64,000 bases of DNA. It comes from Thermoanaerobaculia bacterium. GTDB taxonomy: Bacteria; Acidobacteriota; Thermoanaerobaculia; Multivoradales; JAHEKO01. The stretch is from contig CAMYOG010000048.1 of assembly GCA_947259925.1 (NCBI GenBank), positions 35,249-99,248 of the forward strand. Reading direction: 5' to 3'. Shown piece by piece: positions 8,950 through 18,046 of this stretch (the first letter of the stretch is position 1; every line of letters starts with the position of its first letter). The translations under genes were made by a program, and so were the position numbers. The notes beneath the pieces were generated by a model, which saw only the letters and a program-made list of their open reading frames with translations, was not told where the DNA came from and ran no database searches.

Positions 8950-10217
8950 GCGGGTCGGTCGAAGATCTCGAGGATCGGGGCCAGATGGTCGAGCGTTCTC
9001 GACCGGGCGCCGCGATTCGCTTCGAGCAGATCCCGGGCGCGCGCGGCGAGAGCGGCCGCCGACCGCGGATGGTCGAGCCACGCCGACCAGGTGGCGGCCA
9101 GCTCGCTAGCATCCGCGACCCGCGCCCACGCCTGCGCGCGATCGAACTCCTCGGCTATCTGGCGGAAGTTGTGCATCGACGGCCCGACGGCGATCGGCAC
9201 CGCAAAGCGCGCGGGCTCGAGCGGATTGTGGCCGCCGGTAGGAGAGAGCGTACCGCCGACGAACGCCGCACTGGCGATCCGGTACACGCCGGCGAGCTCA
9301 CCGACGCTGTCGAGGAGGACGACGTCGACCCGGCCGCTCGAGGCGCCGGCGCCATCGTCCAGAGCGCTGCGGCGTACGGCCGCCGATCCGGCCTGCGCGA
9401 TCAGGCGCTCGACCTCGGGCCAACGCTCCGGGTGGCGGGGCGCGATCATCAGAAGTGCGCGCTCGCCGCCACCGAGAGCGGCGAACGCCTCCAGGACCTG
9501 GGTCTCCTCGCCGCTCATGGTCGACCCGGCCACCAGGATCGGTCGCTCCGACGCGAGCCGCTCGATCCGCGACTCGAGCTCCGCGTGGCCGGTCGGGGCC
9601 GCGCTCTCGTATTTGAGATTGCCGGTCACCGCGACGCGGCTGCCGTCGACGCCGAGCGCCAGGAGGCGCTCGCGGTCGGCTTCGGTCTGGACCCCGAATC
9701 GATCGATGCGGCCCAGGGTAGCGCTCAACAGGCGCCTGAGACGCTGCATCCGACCGAAGCCGCGATCGCTGATCCGGCCGTTGAAGACCGCCGTCGGCAG
9801 GCCGTCCCGCTTGACCCGGCGCAGGACCAGCGGCCAGAGATCGCCCTCGCTCAAGAGCAGGGCGCGGGGCTCGAATCGGTCCATGAACCGGCGCACCGCG
9901 AAGCCGATCTCGAACGGCAGGTAGGCGATCGCGGCGCGCTCACCAAGGAGCGCCTGGGCACGGCGCTGTCCGGTAGGCGTCACCGTGGTGACCAGGAGAG
10001 GCAGTTCCTCGGGCAGGGAGGCGATCAGGGTGGCGGCGACGCCGACCTCGCCGACCGACACCGCGTGCACCCAGAGCGGCCGATCGGGGACCGGGCCGGA
10101 GTAACCGCCCAGCCGTCCAGGTACGGTCTCCAGGTAGTGCCTGCCACGAGTCGCGAGCAGGAGCGGCGCGCCGATCAGCAGGGCGAGCGCGGTCGCGATC
10201 TGGTAGAGGAACCACAT
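8946..10217 (-). CDS. waaA: 3-deoxy-D-manno-octulosonic acid transferase
   Basis: A 423-residue GT30 enzyme that transfers Kdo from CMP-Kdo to lipid IV-A. It has an N-terminal membrane anchor (MWFLYQIATALALLIG), then VHAVSVGEVGVA containing the catalytic glutamate region, SEGDLWP where most family members have ETELWP, GNLKYE, GSTMSGEE, and the donor site FVGGTLSPTGGHNPLEPA. The ATG at 10217 gives the canonical anchor; the frame remains open upstream to 10319 but that extension is unlike the family. It heads the four-gene lipid A operon. The TETELWP to SEGDLWP variation is conservative around the acidic residue. Confidence 0.92.
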   Translation of the reverse strand: MWFLYQIATALALLIGAPLLLATRGRHYLETVPGRLGGYSGPVPDRPLWVHAVSVGEVGVAATLIASLPEELPLLVTTVTPTGQRRAQALLGERAAIAYLPFEIGFAVRRFMDRFEPRALLLSEGDLWPLVLRRVKRDGLPTAVFNGRISDRGFGRMQRLRRLLSATLGRIDRFGVQTEADRERLLALGVDGSRVAVTGNLKYESAAPTGHAELESRIERLASERPILVAGSTMSGEETQVLEAFAALGGGERALLMIAPRHPERWPEVERLIAQAGSAAVRRSALDDGAGASSGRVDVVLLDSVGELAGVYRIASAAFVGGTLSPTGGHNPLEPARFAVPIAVGPSMHNFRQIAEEFDRAQAWARVADASELAATWSAWLDHPRSAAALAARARDLLEANRGARSRTLDHLAPILEIFDRPA

Positions 10218-10270
10218 GGAGGAGCCCGACGGAAGCGGCCTGCTCGCACAGGGTTTCCGACTCCGGCGGG

Positions 10271-10278
10271 AGTATAAT
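10271..10278. promoter_or_regulatory. Possible -10 element between waaA and the sigma factor gene
   Basis: TATAAT at 10273-10278 on the plus strand (and TATACT read on the minus strand from 10276) lies in the ~195-bp divergent gap between waaA and the ECF sigma gene, otherwise featureless. No convincing -35 hexamer sits 16-18 bp upstream in either direction, so this is only a weak suggestion. Confidence 0.2.
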
Positions 10279-10413
10279 CGCTGAGGAGTTTGCGGGCTGT
10301 GCGACGCTCGCCACAGCATCGGGCACCGACCGGTGCGAGTCTAGACAGGTCGGGGCGTGGAGCCTAGACGCGGACGGAGTTCCGCCCGTAAAAGCAGGTG
10401 CAGGGAGCTATTC

Positions 10414-11055
10414 TTGCCGTCGCTAGTTGAATCATCGTTCGATCGCGCGGGTCAATCCGACCAGGATCTCCTGCTCGCCCTCCAGCAGGACGAGGAGTGG
10501 GCGCTGGACGAGCTGATCGAGCGCAAGGCGAAGGCGCTGACACAGCACGTCTACCGGATCGTCGGGAATCGCGAGGATGCCCGCGATATCGTGCAGCTCA
10601 GCTTCGTCCGGGTCTGGGAGCATCGCCAGCGCTTCGATCGCCGCTGGAGCGTCAACACCTGGGTCTACCGGATCGCCAGCAACCTCGCGATCGACCTGCT
10701 GCGCTCGCGCAAGAGCCGGCGCCGGCAGCTGGAACCGGTTCGGCGGCATTTCTCGGACATCGGCGAGGCGCGCCAGCGGACCGAGCTGGGGCGTCTGAAC
10801 CGGCTCGAGGTCGAACGGATCCTGCGCGAGCTGGCCAACGGCCTGACCGAAAAGCAACGGCAGATCTTCCTGCTCCGGGAGCTGGCGAGTCTGACCTCGC
10901 GCGAGGTGGCCCAGATCGTGGGTTGCCGCGAGTCGACCGTCCGCAACCATCTGTTCGCCGCCCGGAAGTACCTGCGGGCCGAGCTCGCCAGGCGCTATCC
11001 GGAGTACGTGACCGGCGTCCGCGGCCTACCCACGCCGTGTGAGGAGGCGACGTGA
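10414..11055 (+). CDS. ECF-type RNA polymerase sigma factor
   Basis: A sigma-70-family protein of ~213 residues. Region 2 is recognisable in NREDARDIVQLSFVRVWEHR and in the -10-recognition helix WVYRIASNLAIDLLRSRK; region 4 reads LTEKQRQIFLLRELASLTS then REVAQIVGCRESTVRNHL, the -35-binding helix-turn-helix. Start choice: a TTG at 10414 has AGGGAG 7 bp upstream; the frame stays open to an ATG at 10357, which would add 19 basic residues. It overlaps the next gene by 4 bp (GTGA), and that gene encodes a matching anti-sigma factor. Position suggests it controls the secretion operon that follows. Confidence 0.88.
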   Translation: MPSLVESSFDRAGQSDQDLLLALQQDEEWALDELIERKAKALTQHVYRIVGNREDARDIVQLSFVRVWEHRQRFDRRWSVNTWVYRIASNLAIDLLRSRKSRRRQLEPVRRHFSDIGEARQRTELGRLNRLEVERILRELANGLTEKQRQIFLLRELASLTSREVAQIVGCRESTVRNHLFAARKYLRAELARRYPEYVTGVRGLPTPCEEAT

Positions 11056-11594
11056 GCTGTCCGGATTGGCGTCAGCTACTGACCGAGCGCGACCGGGCGC
11101 CGCTCGAGGTCGACTTCGAGGCGTCCGACGCCTGGCGGGAGGCACTCGATCACCTGCGCGCATGTGCCAGGTGCCGAGCTACCGCCCTCGAGCTCGATCC
11201 GGTGCTGGTCTTTGCCGCTCAGTCGCCACTCGAGGTGAGCGACGACGAGGTCGACCTGATCAAGGGCAACGTCCGGACGCTGCGCCGGGCACGCGAGACC
11301 GAGCAGGCGACCGGCGAGCGCCGGCGCAGGATCGGCCGGGTCGCTGCCGCCGCCGCGGTGATCTCGCTGCTGATCCTGCTGCCCACGCAGACGGCCCGGC
11401 AGCCAGAGCCGGTACAGCCGGTCGGACCGAGCCTGGTCTCGGACTCCACTCCGCTCGGGCCCGTAGATCTCGGATTCGGCGAAGCGCCCGCGCCGATGAT
11501 CGAGCCTCTCGGGCTGCCGCTGGCGCGGATCTACCAGCTGGGCGCAGAGGATCTGTCGGTCGTCATGGTCGTCGACGAGTCCATCGACGTGTGA
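11052..11594 (+). CDS. Zinc-motif membrane anti-sigma factor
   Basis: A 180-residue protein with an N-terminal HLRACARC (H34, C38, C41), the Hx3Cx2C motif of zinc-binding anti-sigma domains, one membrane helix (~96-111, AAAAAVISLLILLP) and a ~70-residue extracytoplasmic tail rich in Pro and acidic residues. Cys3 could complete the zinc site. The GTG start at 11052 is inside the sigma factor stop and has GAGGAGG upstream, so the pair is coupled. It presumably holds the sigma factor inactive at the inner membrane until a periplasmic signal arrives. Confidence 0.75.
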   Translation: MSCPDWRQLLTERDRAPLEVDFEASDAWREALDHLRACARCRATALELDPVLVFAAQSPLEVSDDEVDLIKGNVRTLRRARETEQATGERRRRIGRVAAAAAVISLLILLPTQTARQPEPVQPVGPSLVSDSTPLGPVDLGFGEAPAPMIEPLGLPLARIYQLGAEDLSVVMVVDESIDV

Positions 11595-12340
11595 CCTCGA
11601 CTCCGGAGACTCCGGTGCCGACCTTCACCTTTCACCGTGCCAGTTCTGCCTGGCTGCTCGTCGCCTGTATGACGATCCTCTGGTCACCCGCCTGGGCCCA
11701 GACCGGAGGTCGACCGGCGGTCCAGGAGCGCGTATTCGCCTTGAACCACCAGACGGCTGCCGAGGCGGTGAGCCTCGTCTATCCCTATCTGTCCGCGGAA
11801 GGCACCGTCGAGCTCCGTCCGGGCGGCAACGTGCTGGTGGTCCGCGACACCCGGGCGGTGATCGACGAGATCGCCGCGCTCCTGCGCGATTTCGATCGGC
11901 CCGCCCAGTCGATGCAGCTGGAGATCCAGATCGTCACTGCCGGCTCGAGCGAGGTCGGGGAGTCGGGTCTCTCGCCCGAGCTGGTCTCCCGTCTCCAGAA
12001 GCTCCTGCGCTATCGGTCCTACCAGCTGGTCGCAACGTCGAGCGTCGACGCGTCAGAAGGCTGGGACGTGGTGTCCGATCTCGGACCCGACTACGAAGTC
12101 GATTTCCGGCTCGGCCTGGTCGGGGCCGACCGCCGCATCAAGTTGCACGGCTTCCGGGTGCTTCGGCGCGAGGGTGACTCGGACACCAAGGCGCTCATCC
12201 ACACGAATCTCAATCTGCAGCTCGACAAGCCGATGGTTCTCGGCCTGGCCCGAACCGAGGAGAGCGAGCATGCCCTGATGGTGGTGCTGCACTGCCGGCG
12301 GCTGGACGAACAGGTCGACCCCGAGGCGGAGGAACGCTAG
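11591..12340 (+). CDS. Secreted secretin N-domain (NolW-like) protein
   Basis: A ~249-residue protein with an N-terminal hydrophobic signal (about residues 20-37, ending SPAWA) and one domain of the secretin N1/NolW type: FALNHQTAAEAVSLVYPYLS, then GGNVLVVRDTRAVIDEIAAL and LRDFDRPAQSMQLEIQIV. The remaining ~140 residues are beta-rich and lack the secretin pore domain. The GTG at 11591 overlaps the anti-sigma stop (GTGA). It sits between the sigma/anti-sigma pair and the secretion genes. It could be an accessory to the secretin at 18.0 kb or a periplasmic sensor partner for the anti-sigma factor; both are inference. Confidence 0.65.
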   Translation: MTSTPETPVPTFTFHRASSAWLLVACMTILWSPAWAQTGGRPAVQERVFALNHQTAAEAVSLVYPYLSAEGTVELRPGGNVLVVRDTRAVIDEIAALLRDFDRPAQSMQLEIQIVTAGSSEVGESGLSPELVSRLQKLLRYRSYQLVATSSVDASEGWDVVSDLGPDYEVDFRLGLVGADRRIKLHGFRVLRREGDSDTKALIHTNLNLQLDKPMVLGLARTEESEHALMVVLHCRRLDEQVDPEAEER

Positions 12341-12343
12341 TCG

Positions 12344-13561
12344 ATGGAGTTCGTCTGCAAGATCGGCACGCCCGAAGGCCGGATTCTCGAGGAGCAGCAC
12401 AGCGCTCGCGACGAGCGCACGATGCGCGAGGAGCTCGAGCAGCGCGGCTTTCACGTCTTCGAGATCCGGCGCCAGGGCCTCCTCGGTCGGCTGCCGCTCC
12501 TCCAGTTCGGTCAGCGCCGCAAGAAGGTCCCCGATCGCGCCCTCCAGCTCTTCAACCAGGAGCTGGCGGCGTTGCTCAAGTCGGGTCTGCCGATCGTCCA
12601 GGCCCTCGAGGTGCTGACCGATCGGCAGCGCGATCCGTTCTTCCGGGGGATCCTGGCGGACGTCCGAGAGCAGGTGCGGACCGGCCGAGACCTCTCGCAA
12701 GCGATCAGCAGCTACCCGGGTGTCTTCCCGACGATCTACTCGCCGACGCTGCTCGCCGGCGAGCGTACCGGCGACCTCGAGCGAGTGGTGCGACGCTTCG
12801 TCCGCTACCAGGAGGTCATCGGCGAAGCGCGTACGAAGGTGATCTCGGCGCTGGTCTATCCGACGGTCCTGGTGGTCCTGTCGTTGGGCCTGATCGGTGT
12901 GATGACGCTCTACGTGGTGCCGAAGTTCACCGAGTTCTTCTCGGCGCTCAACACCGAGCTGCCACTGATCACCAGGATCACACTCGGCCTGTCCGGGTTC
13001 GCGACCTCCAACTGGCCGATCCTGCTGGCCGCCGCCGTGGTGCTCTACTTCGTCGCCTCACGCTGGCGGCGTACCCAGATGGGGCGGGTGACGATCGATC
13101 GCTGGAAGCTGGGTCTGCCGCTCCTCGGCGGAGTCTTCGAGCGACTCGCCTTCTCGGAGTTCACCCGGTCGCTCGCCACGCTGCTGGCGGGCGGTATGCC
13201 GATGGTCACCTCGCTCCAGAGCGCCATCGGCGCGATCGGCAACGCCTACATCCGGCGGCAGCTGGAGCCGATCACCGAATCCGTCAAGGAGGGCCTCGCG
13301 CTCCATCAGGCGCTCACGGACAGCGAGATCGCTCCGGACATCACCATCGACATGGTCAAGGTCGGCGAAGCGACCGGAGCACTCGACGAGATGCTGACGC
13401 ACGCCTCGGACTTTCTCGATCAGGAGGTCGACACCCGGATGCAGCGCCTGCTGGCGATGCTCGAGCCGGTGATGATGGTGTTCATGGGGACGATCGTCGC
13501 CTTGCTGCTGGTCTCGGTCTATCTACCCCTGTTCAGCCTGCTCGGCGAGGTGCGACAGTGA
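12344..13561 (+). CDS. Type II secretion / type IV pilus inner membrane platform protein (GspF/PilC)
   Basis: A 405-residue platform protein with two GspF domains. Each has the characteristic helical bundle: FNQELAALLKSGLPIVQALE (~67-86) with its LLAGERTGDLERV, and FTRSLATLLAGGMPMVTSLQ (~270-289) with its VKVGEATGALDEML. Three membrane segments are seen, at ~170-190, ~222-240 and ~368-395. The protein sits under the secretion ATPase and couples it to pilin assembly. It lies 3 bp after the NolW-like gene and 13 bp before the ATPase gene. Confidence 0.92.
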   Translation: MEFVCKIGTPEGRILEEQHSARDERTMREELEQRGFHVFEIRRQGLLGRLPLLQFGQRRKKVPDRALQLFNQELAALLKSGLPIVQALEVLTDRQRDPFFRGILADVREQVRTGRDLSQAISSYPGVFPTIYSPTLLAGERTGDLERVVRRFVRYQEVIGEARTKVISALVYPTVLVVLSLGLIGVMTLYVVPKFTEFFSALNTELPLITRITLGLSGFATSNWPILLAAAVVLYFVASRWRRTQMGRVTIDRWKLGLPLLGGVFERLAFSEFTRSLATLLAGGMPMVTSLQSAIGAIGNAYIRRQLEPITESVKEGLALHQALTDSEIAPDITIDMVKVGEATGALDEMLTHASDFLDQEVDTRMQRLLAMLEPVMMVFMGTIVALLLVSVYLPLFSLLGEVRQ

Positions 13562-13574
13562 CGAAGGGACAACC

Positions 13575-15212
13575 ATGACCGTAGACGATCGCGACCCGAC
13601 CGCCACCGAAGCGCACGCGCTGGGACCTCGCGAGGTCGAGGACCGTCGCGTCGCCCGGCAGATCGCCGAGCAGTACGGGCTCGAGTACGTCGACGTATCG
13701 CGCCTGCGGATCGACAACGACCTCTTCCGGACCACCCCGTTCGACCTGATGCTGCGCTACGGCTTCATTCCGGAGGCGCAGCTCGAGGGGCGGGTGTCGA
13801 TCGTGATGGCCGATCCGACCGACATCACCAAACTCGACGAGATCGAGCTTCTGCTCGGTCAGCCGTTGGAGATCAAGGTCGGTGCTCGCAACGCCATCGA
13901 CGAGCTGCTCCAGAGATCGGAGAGCGCCCAGCAGGTGCTGGACGAGGCGACCGAGGACTTCAGGATTCAGCTGGTCCAGGACGACGGCGACGGCGAAGAG
14001 GTGCTGTCGATCGATCGGATCACGCAGGATTCGAGTCCGATCATCCGGCTGGTCGACTCGACCATCTTCAACGCCATCCAACGGCGCGCAAGCGACATCC
14101 ACATCGAGACCCGTGAGAGCGAGGTGGTGATCAAGAACCGGATCGACGGGGTGCTCTACCAGGCGATGGAGCCGATCGACAAGCGACACCATCAGACCGT
14201 CATCAGCCGGATCAAGGTGATGGCCGAGCTCGACATCGCCGAGAAGCGGATCCCGCAGGACGGCCGCTTCAAGCTCCGCTTCGAGGGCCGCACGATCGAC
14301 TTCCGGGTCTCGATCATGCCTTCGGTCCACGGCGAGGACTGCGTTATCCGGATCCTCGACAAGGAGTCGATGAGCAAGGAGTTCAAGACCCTGAGGCTGC
14401 CGATCCTCGGGTTCGACGACCGCACCATCCAGCGCCTGCGCTGGTTCATCCGTGAGCCGTACGGGATGGTGCTGGTCACTGGGCCGACCGGCTCGGGTAA
14501 GACAACGACGCTCTACGCCTGCGTCTCCGAGATCCAGTCGTCGGAGGACAAGATCATCACCATCGAGGACCCGGTCGAGTATCAGCTCAAGGGGATCACC
14601 CAGATCCCGGTCAACGAGAAGAAGGGGCTGACCTTCGCTCGCGGCCTGCGCTCGATCCTGCGGCACGACCCCGACAAGATCATGGTCGGAGAGATCCGCG
14701 ACGAAGAGACCGCCCAGATCGCCGTGCAGTCGGCCCTGACCGGGCACCTGGTGTTCACCACCGTCCACGCCAACAACGTCTTCGACGTCCTGGGACGGTT
14801 CCTGAACATGAACGTAGACCTCTATAACTTCGTCTCGGCGCTCAACTGCGTCCTCGCCCAACGGCTGGTACGCCGCACCTGCGAAAACTGCAAGAAACCG
14901 ATGGAGTTGACCGACGAGCTGATTCGGGAGAGCGGGCTGACCGACGCCTTCATCAAGGAGACCACTTGCTACGAGGGCACCGGCTGCATCGAGTGCAACG
15001 GCACCGGTTTCCTCGGCCGGACCGCGATCTCCGAGCTGCTCAACCTCTCCGACCGCATCCGCGAGCTGATCCTCGAGCGCCGCCCGGCGTCGGAGATCAA
15101 GCGCGCGGCCAAGGAGGAGGGGATGAGCTTCCTGCGCGAGTCGGCGCTCGAGCGCGTGGCCCAGGGAGTTACGACACTACGTGAGATCAATAAAGTTACC
15201 TTCGTGGAGTAG
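13575..15212 (+). CDS. Secretion/pilus assembly ATPase (GspE/PilB)
   Basis: A 545-residue hexameric ATPase that powers pseudopilus or pilus extension. It has an N-terminal MshEN/N1E-type domain (~20-120), then the core: SDIHIETRE, RIPQDGRFKLR (Asp-box area), Walker A GPTGSGKTTTLYA, IEDPVEYQLKGI, Walker B KIMVGEIRDEETA, the His-box ALTGHLVFTTVHANN, and the zinc tetracysteine CENC...CIEC near the C-terminus that marks GspE/PilB assembly ATPases. No PilT-type retraction ATPase is present nearby. The 3' end overlaps the PilM-like gene by 32 bp. Confidence 0.94.
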   Translation: MTVDDRDPTATEAHALGPREVEDRRVARQIAEQYGLEYVDVSRLRIDNDLFRTTPFDLMLRYGFIPEAQLEGRVSIVMADPTDITKLDEIELLLGQPLEIKVGARNAIDELLQRSESAQQVLDEATEDFRIQLVQDDGDGEEVLSIDRITQDSSPIIRLVDSTIFNAIQRRASDIHIETRESEVVIKNRIDGVLYQAMEPIDKRHHQTVISRIKVMAELDIAEKRIPQDGRFKLRFEGRTIDFRVSIMPSVHGEDCVIRILDKESMSKEFKTLRLPILGFDDRTIQRLRWFIREPYGMVLVTGPTGSGKTTTLYACVSEIQSSEDKIITIEDPVEYQLKGITQIPVNEKKGLTFARGLRSILRHDPDKIMVGEIRDEETAQIAVQSALTGHLVFTTVHANNVFDVLGRFLNMNVDLYNFVSALNCVLAQRLVRRTCENCKKPMELTDELIRESGLTDAFIKETTCYEGTGCIECNGTGFLGRTAISELLNLSDRIRELILERRPASEIKRAAKEEGMSFLRESALERVAQGVTTLREINKVTFVE

Positions 15213-16164
15213 GAGCCTCCTCGGGCTCGAACCGCAGCCGGTGCCGCCCCATGTGTTCGGCATCGACGGCCGGAAGCTGTGCTACGGGCTGTTTCCGACC
15301 AACGGTGACGGGGTCCGGTTCGGCGAGTACCACAGCGTCGAGCTGGGCACCGACTTCTTCAGCGAGGGCCCGCTCGGCGGCTCGGTCCGCGAGCCGGCGG
15401 TGTTGCGCGAGGTGCTCGCCCAGCTGAAGGCGAAGACCTCGACCACCGTTACCGACGCGTCCCTGGTCCTCCCCGACGACTGGTTCCGGATCACCTTCTC
15501 CGAGGCCGGCGATCTGCCACGAAACCCCTCCGAGCGCGAAGACGTGCTGCGCTGGAAGCTCAAGCTGCAGGTGCCGTTCCGGGTCGAGGACCTGCGCCTC
15601 GACGCGCGGGAGGTACCGCCGCTCGCGACCCAGGAGGAGCCGCGACGCCTGCTGATGGGGTTCGGCAGCAGCCAGCTCCTGAGCCAGATCGAGGAGGCGT
15701 TCGAGCACGGCGGCATCCGGCTCGGTCACATCTCCAACCAGAGTCTGTCACTGTTGACCGCCCTGCAGTCCGGCCTGAGCGCCCTCGACCTGGCGGCGGT
15801 TGCGCTGGTCACCGACGCGGCCTACAGTCTGCTCATCGTCAGTCGCGGCGAGCCGGTGGTCTATCGGTTCAAGGCGCATCAGCCCGCGCTACCGAGTGAC
15901 GCGCTCCACCGCTTCGTGCTGCGCGACCTGCGGCTGACGCGAACCTTCCTGGCTGAGAAGATGGGCCGAGATCAGGTGCAGCGGATCGTGTTGATCAGCC
16001 CGCAGGAAGCCGAAGAGACCTGGCAGCATTGGTTGAGCGATGCCTTCGCGACCGAGCCAAGACTGCTGGTCGAGGAGTGGCCCTTCCTGACCGGTCCGTC
16101 GCCGAGCGTCGCTGCGCATGAGATCGCGCCCCTGCTCGGCGCGGCGTGCACGGAGGTCGCGTGA
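15181..16164 (+). CDS. PilM/GspL-like cytoplasmic assembly protein
   Basis: A 327-residue protein with an actin-like fold by position and pattern: PHVFGIDGRKLCYGLF at the N-terminus, LVLPDDWFRI, a central SLSLLTAL segment and a late ALVTDAAYSLLIVSRGEPV strand pair. The ATP-binding loops of canonical PilM are weak, so it may be closer to the cytoplasmic half of GspL. The GTG at 15181 lies within the ATPase gene (32-bp overlap). The adjoining PilN- and PilO-like genes support the assignment; sequence alone would not. Confidence 0.65.
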   Translation: MRSIKLPSWSRSLLGLEPQPVPPHVFGIDGRKLCYGLFPTNGDGVRFGEYHSVELGTDFFSEGPLGGSVREPAVLREVLAQLKAKTSTTVTDASLVLPDDWFRITFSEAGDLPRNPSEREDVLRWKLKLQVPFRVEDLRLDAREVPPLATQEEPRRLLMGFGSSQLLSQIEEAFEHGGIRLGHISNQSLSLLTALQSGLSALDLAAVALVTDAAYSLLIVSRGEPVVYRFKAHQPALPSDALHRFVLRDLRLTRTFLAEKMGRDQVQRIVLISPQEAEETWQHWLSDAFATEPRLLVEEWPFLTGPSPSVAAHEIAPLLGAACTEVA

Positions 16165-16880
16165 GCCACGAGCTGAACCTGGCGAAGCGGCCGTTCCTGA
16201 ATCCGCGGCCGGTGCTGCGGGTTACGATCCTGCTCTGGGCGCTGGGCGTCGCGGTCATGGCGTTCAACGTACGGCTCTACTTCACCCACTACTCCGGCTC
16301 CGGCGAGACTCTCGAGCGGCAGCAGGAACTGGGCGACTCGCTCCGTCGGGAGCGCCAGCGGGTCGAAGAGCTGGAGGCCGAGCTCGCCCGCATCGATCTG
16401 ACCCACCAGAACGAGCAGTCGGCCTTCCTGAACGCCAAGATCGCCGAGCGGAGCTTCTCGTGGAGCACCCTCTTCGACCGGCTCGGCGAGGTGATGCCAG
16501 ACGACATGCGGCTGACCTCGCTGTCGCCTTCCTTCGGCAGTGAGACCCGGCGCGGCCGCTCCGATACGCGCGAGAACGAGGTGCTGCTGGCGATCCGGGG
16601 CATCGCCAAGAGCTCCGAGGTCGTGCTCGAGTTCATCGACTCGCTGTTCAGCCACGAGAGCTTCCGGGTACCGAACATCCTGAGCGAGAAGCTCCAGGAC
16701 AGCGGGCTGACCGACTTCAGCCTCGACGTCATCTACGAGCCACGCCGCGCGGTCGTGGATCCCGAGCCGGCGGTCGACGAGGACGGAGAAAAGGGTGAGA
16801 CGAGCGCGGCGAACACCGAGGCTCCGGTCGCCGCCGAAGCCGATCGGGCGGAGCCGGCGTCCGAGGGGAGCTCGGGATGA
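16161..16880 (+). CDS. PilN-like inner membrane assembly protein
   Basis: A 239-residue protein opening with SHELNLAKRPFLNPRPV, a PilN-type cytoplasmic leader that in the family binds PilM, followed by one membrane helix (~20-40), a coiled coil (~50-85) and a small alpha/beta domain to ~200. The C-terminal ~40 residues are acidic and Ala-rich and look disordered. The GTG at 16161 with GGAGG upstream overlaps the previous stop and is preferred over an earlier in-frame ATG at 16146. It forms the periplasmic alignment complex with the next two gene products. Confidence 0.72.
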   Translation: MSHELNLAKRPFLNPRPVLRVTILLWALGVAVMAFNVRLYFTHYSGSGETLERQQELGDSLRRERQRVEELEAELARIDLTHQNEQSAFLNAKIAERSFSWSTLFDRLGEVMPDDMRLTSLSPSFGSETRRGRSDTRENEVLLAIRGIAKSSEVVLEFIDSLFSHESFRVPNILSEKLQDSGLTDFSLDVIYEPRRAVVDPEPAVDEDGEKGETSAANTEAPVAAEADRAEPASEGSSG

Positions 16881-17476
16881 CGGTCGGTGGCAGCGCCTGG
16901 CGTGCGCACACCCGCTGGTGGGTGCCGGCTCTCGCCTTCCTGGCGGCGAATCTGGTTCTTCTCTCCGCCTACCGGTTGGTGCTCGCCGGTCAAGCGCAGC
17001 TGCGGGCGTCGAGAATCGAACGCAGTCAGTCGGAGCTGGTCGAGCTGAGCGCGGAGAGGAAGCGACTGGCCGGCAACGCAGAGCGACTGCGCGCCAGCCG
17101 CCAGGCGATCCACACCTTCTACCGCGAGCGCCTGTCGAGTGAGAACGTGCGGCTGACGCGAATCCTCGCCGAGGTGCGCGACCTCGCCACCCGCTCCGGC
17201 CTCGAGCCGGCCAACGTCAACCACGGCAAGGACGAGATCGACGGCTACGGACTCCTCCGTCGCTCGATCGACTTCAGCGTCGAAGGCAGCTATCTGGAGT
17301 TCCGCCGGTTCGTGAATCTCCTGGAGCTGAGCGATTCGTTCCTGGTGCTCGAGCGGGTCGGACTGCGCGAGAGCGACGAGAGCGGCACGAATCTGCGCAT
17401 CAACCTGGGTGTGACGACCCTGTTCACCAGCGCGGCGGCGCTGGAGGATCCGATCGACGAGGGCGGTGAGGTATGA
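16877..17476 (+). CDS. PilO-like inner membrane assembly protein
   Basis: A 199-residue bitopic protein: membrane helix ~15-37 (WWVPALAFLAANLVLLSAY), coiled coil ~40-90, then a ferredoxin-like periplasmic domain in which SIDFSVEGSYLEFRRFVNLL is the PilO signature region. It overlaps its neighbours by 4 bp on both sides (ATGA), consistent with fixed stoichiometry in the PilN-PilO-PilP assembly. Confidence 0.75.
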   Translation: MTVGGSAWRAHTRWWVPALAFLAANLVLLSAYRLVLAGQAQLRASRIERSQSELVELSAERKRLAGNAERLRASRQAIHTFYRERLSSENVRLTRILAEVRDLATRSGLEPANVNHGKDEIDGYGLLRRSIDFSVEGSYLEFRRFVNLLELSDSFLVLERVGLRESDESGTNLRINLGVTTLFTSAAALEDPIDEGGEV

Positions 17477-18036
17477 CGCCCCAGCGTCAGAGGCAGGTGC
17501 TGGTGGTGCTACTGGTCGTCCTGGTCGCGGTCGTAGCCCGGTCGGTGCTGAACCTCTCTTCCGGCTCGTCGCGCGGCAATCGACGGGCTCGCGTCAGCCA
17601 ACCTCTGGTCCGGCCCGGGAGCGGCCAGGCCGAGTCCGACATCGTCGAGCTGCGGCTGGACGATCTGGAACAGAAGCCGGGAGAGTTCCGCCCCGGGCGC
17701 GATCCGTTCCGGTTCAAGCCCAAGGCACGGCCGACGCCACCGCCCAGGCCGGCGCCGAAACCGCGGCCGCAACCGGCACGCAAGCCGCCGGTCCAGAGAC
17801 CGGCCCAGCCGGCTCGTCCCAGGCCGCCCGAGCCGACTTTCGTTTTTCTTGGTAGTTTCGGGCCGGAGGAGAAGCGGGTTGCCGTATTCTCCGACAATAC
17901 GGAAATCTTCAATGTCGTCGAAGGGGATGTCTTCAAGGAGGCATTCGTGGTCCACAAGATCGGCTATGAATCGGCGGATATCGGGTGGGTCGACTTCCCA
18001 GACGAGCCGACGCGTCGTCTCGCGGCCGGGGGGTAG
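17473..18036 (+). CDS. PilP-like periplasmic protein with Pro-rich linker
   Basis: A 187-residue protein with an N-terminal membrane helix (~9-28), a Pro/Arg/Lys-rich stretch (~78-118) and a C-terminal beta domain (PTFVFLGSFGPEEKRVAVFS then VVEGDVFKEAFVVHKIG) that matches the PilP/GspC homology-region pattern. In the family this domain links the inner membrane complex to the secretin N0 domain, and the Pro-rich stretch would span the periplasm. It follows PilO with a 4-bp overlap and precedes the secretin by 10 bp. Confidence 0.75.
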   Translation: MTPQRQRQVLVVLLVVLVAVVARSVLNLSSGSSRGNRRARVSQPLVRPGSGQAESDIVELRLDDLEQKPGEFRPGRDPFRFKPKARPTPPPRPAPKPRPQPARKPPVQRPAQPARPRPPEPTFVFLGSFGPEEKRVAVFSDNTEIFNVVEGDVFKEAFVVHKIGYESADIGWVDFPDEPTRRLAAGG

Positions 18037-18046
18037 TGAAGCGTAG

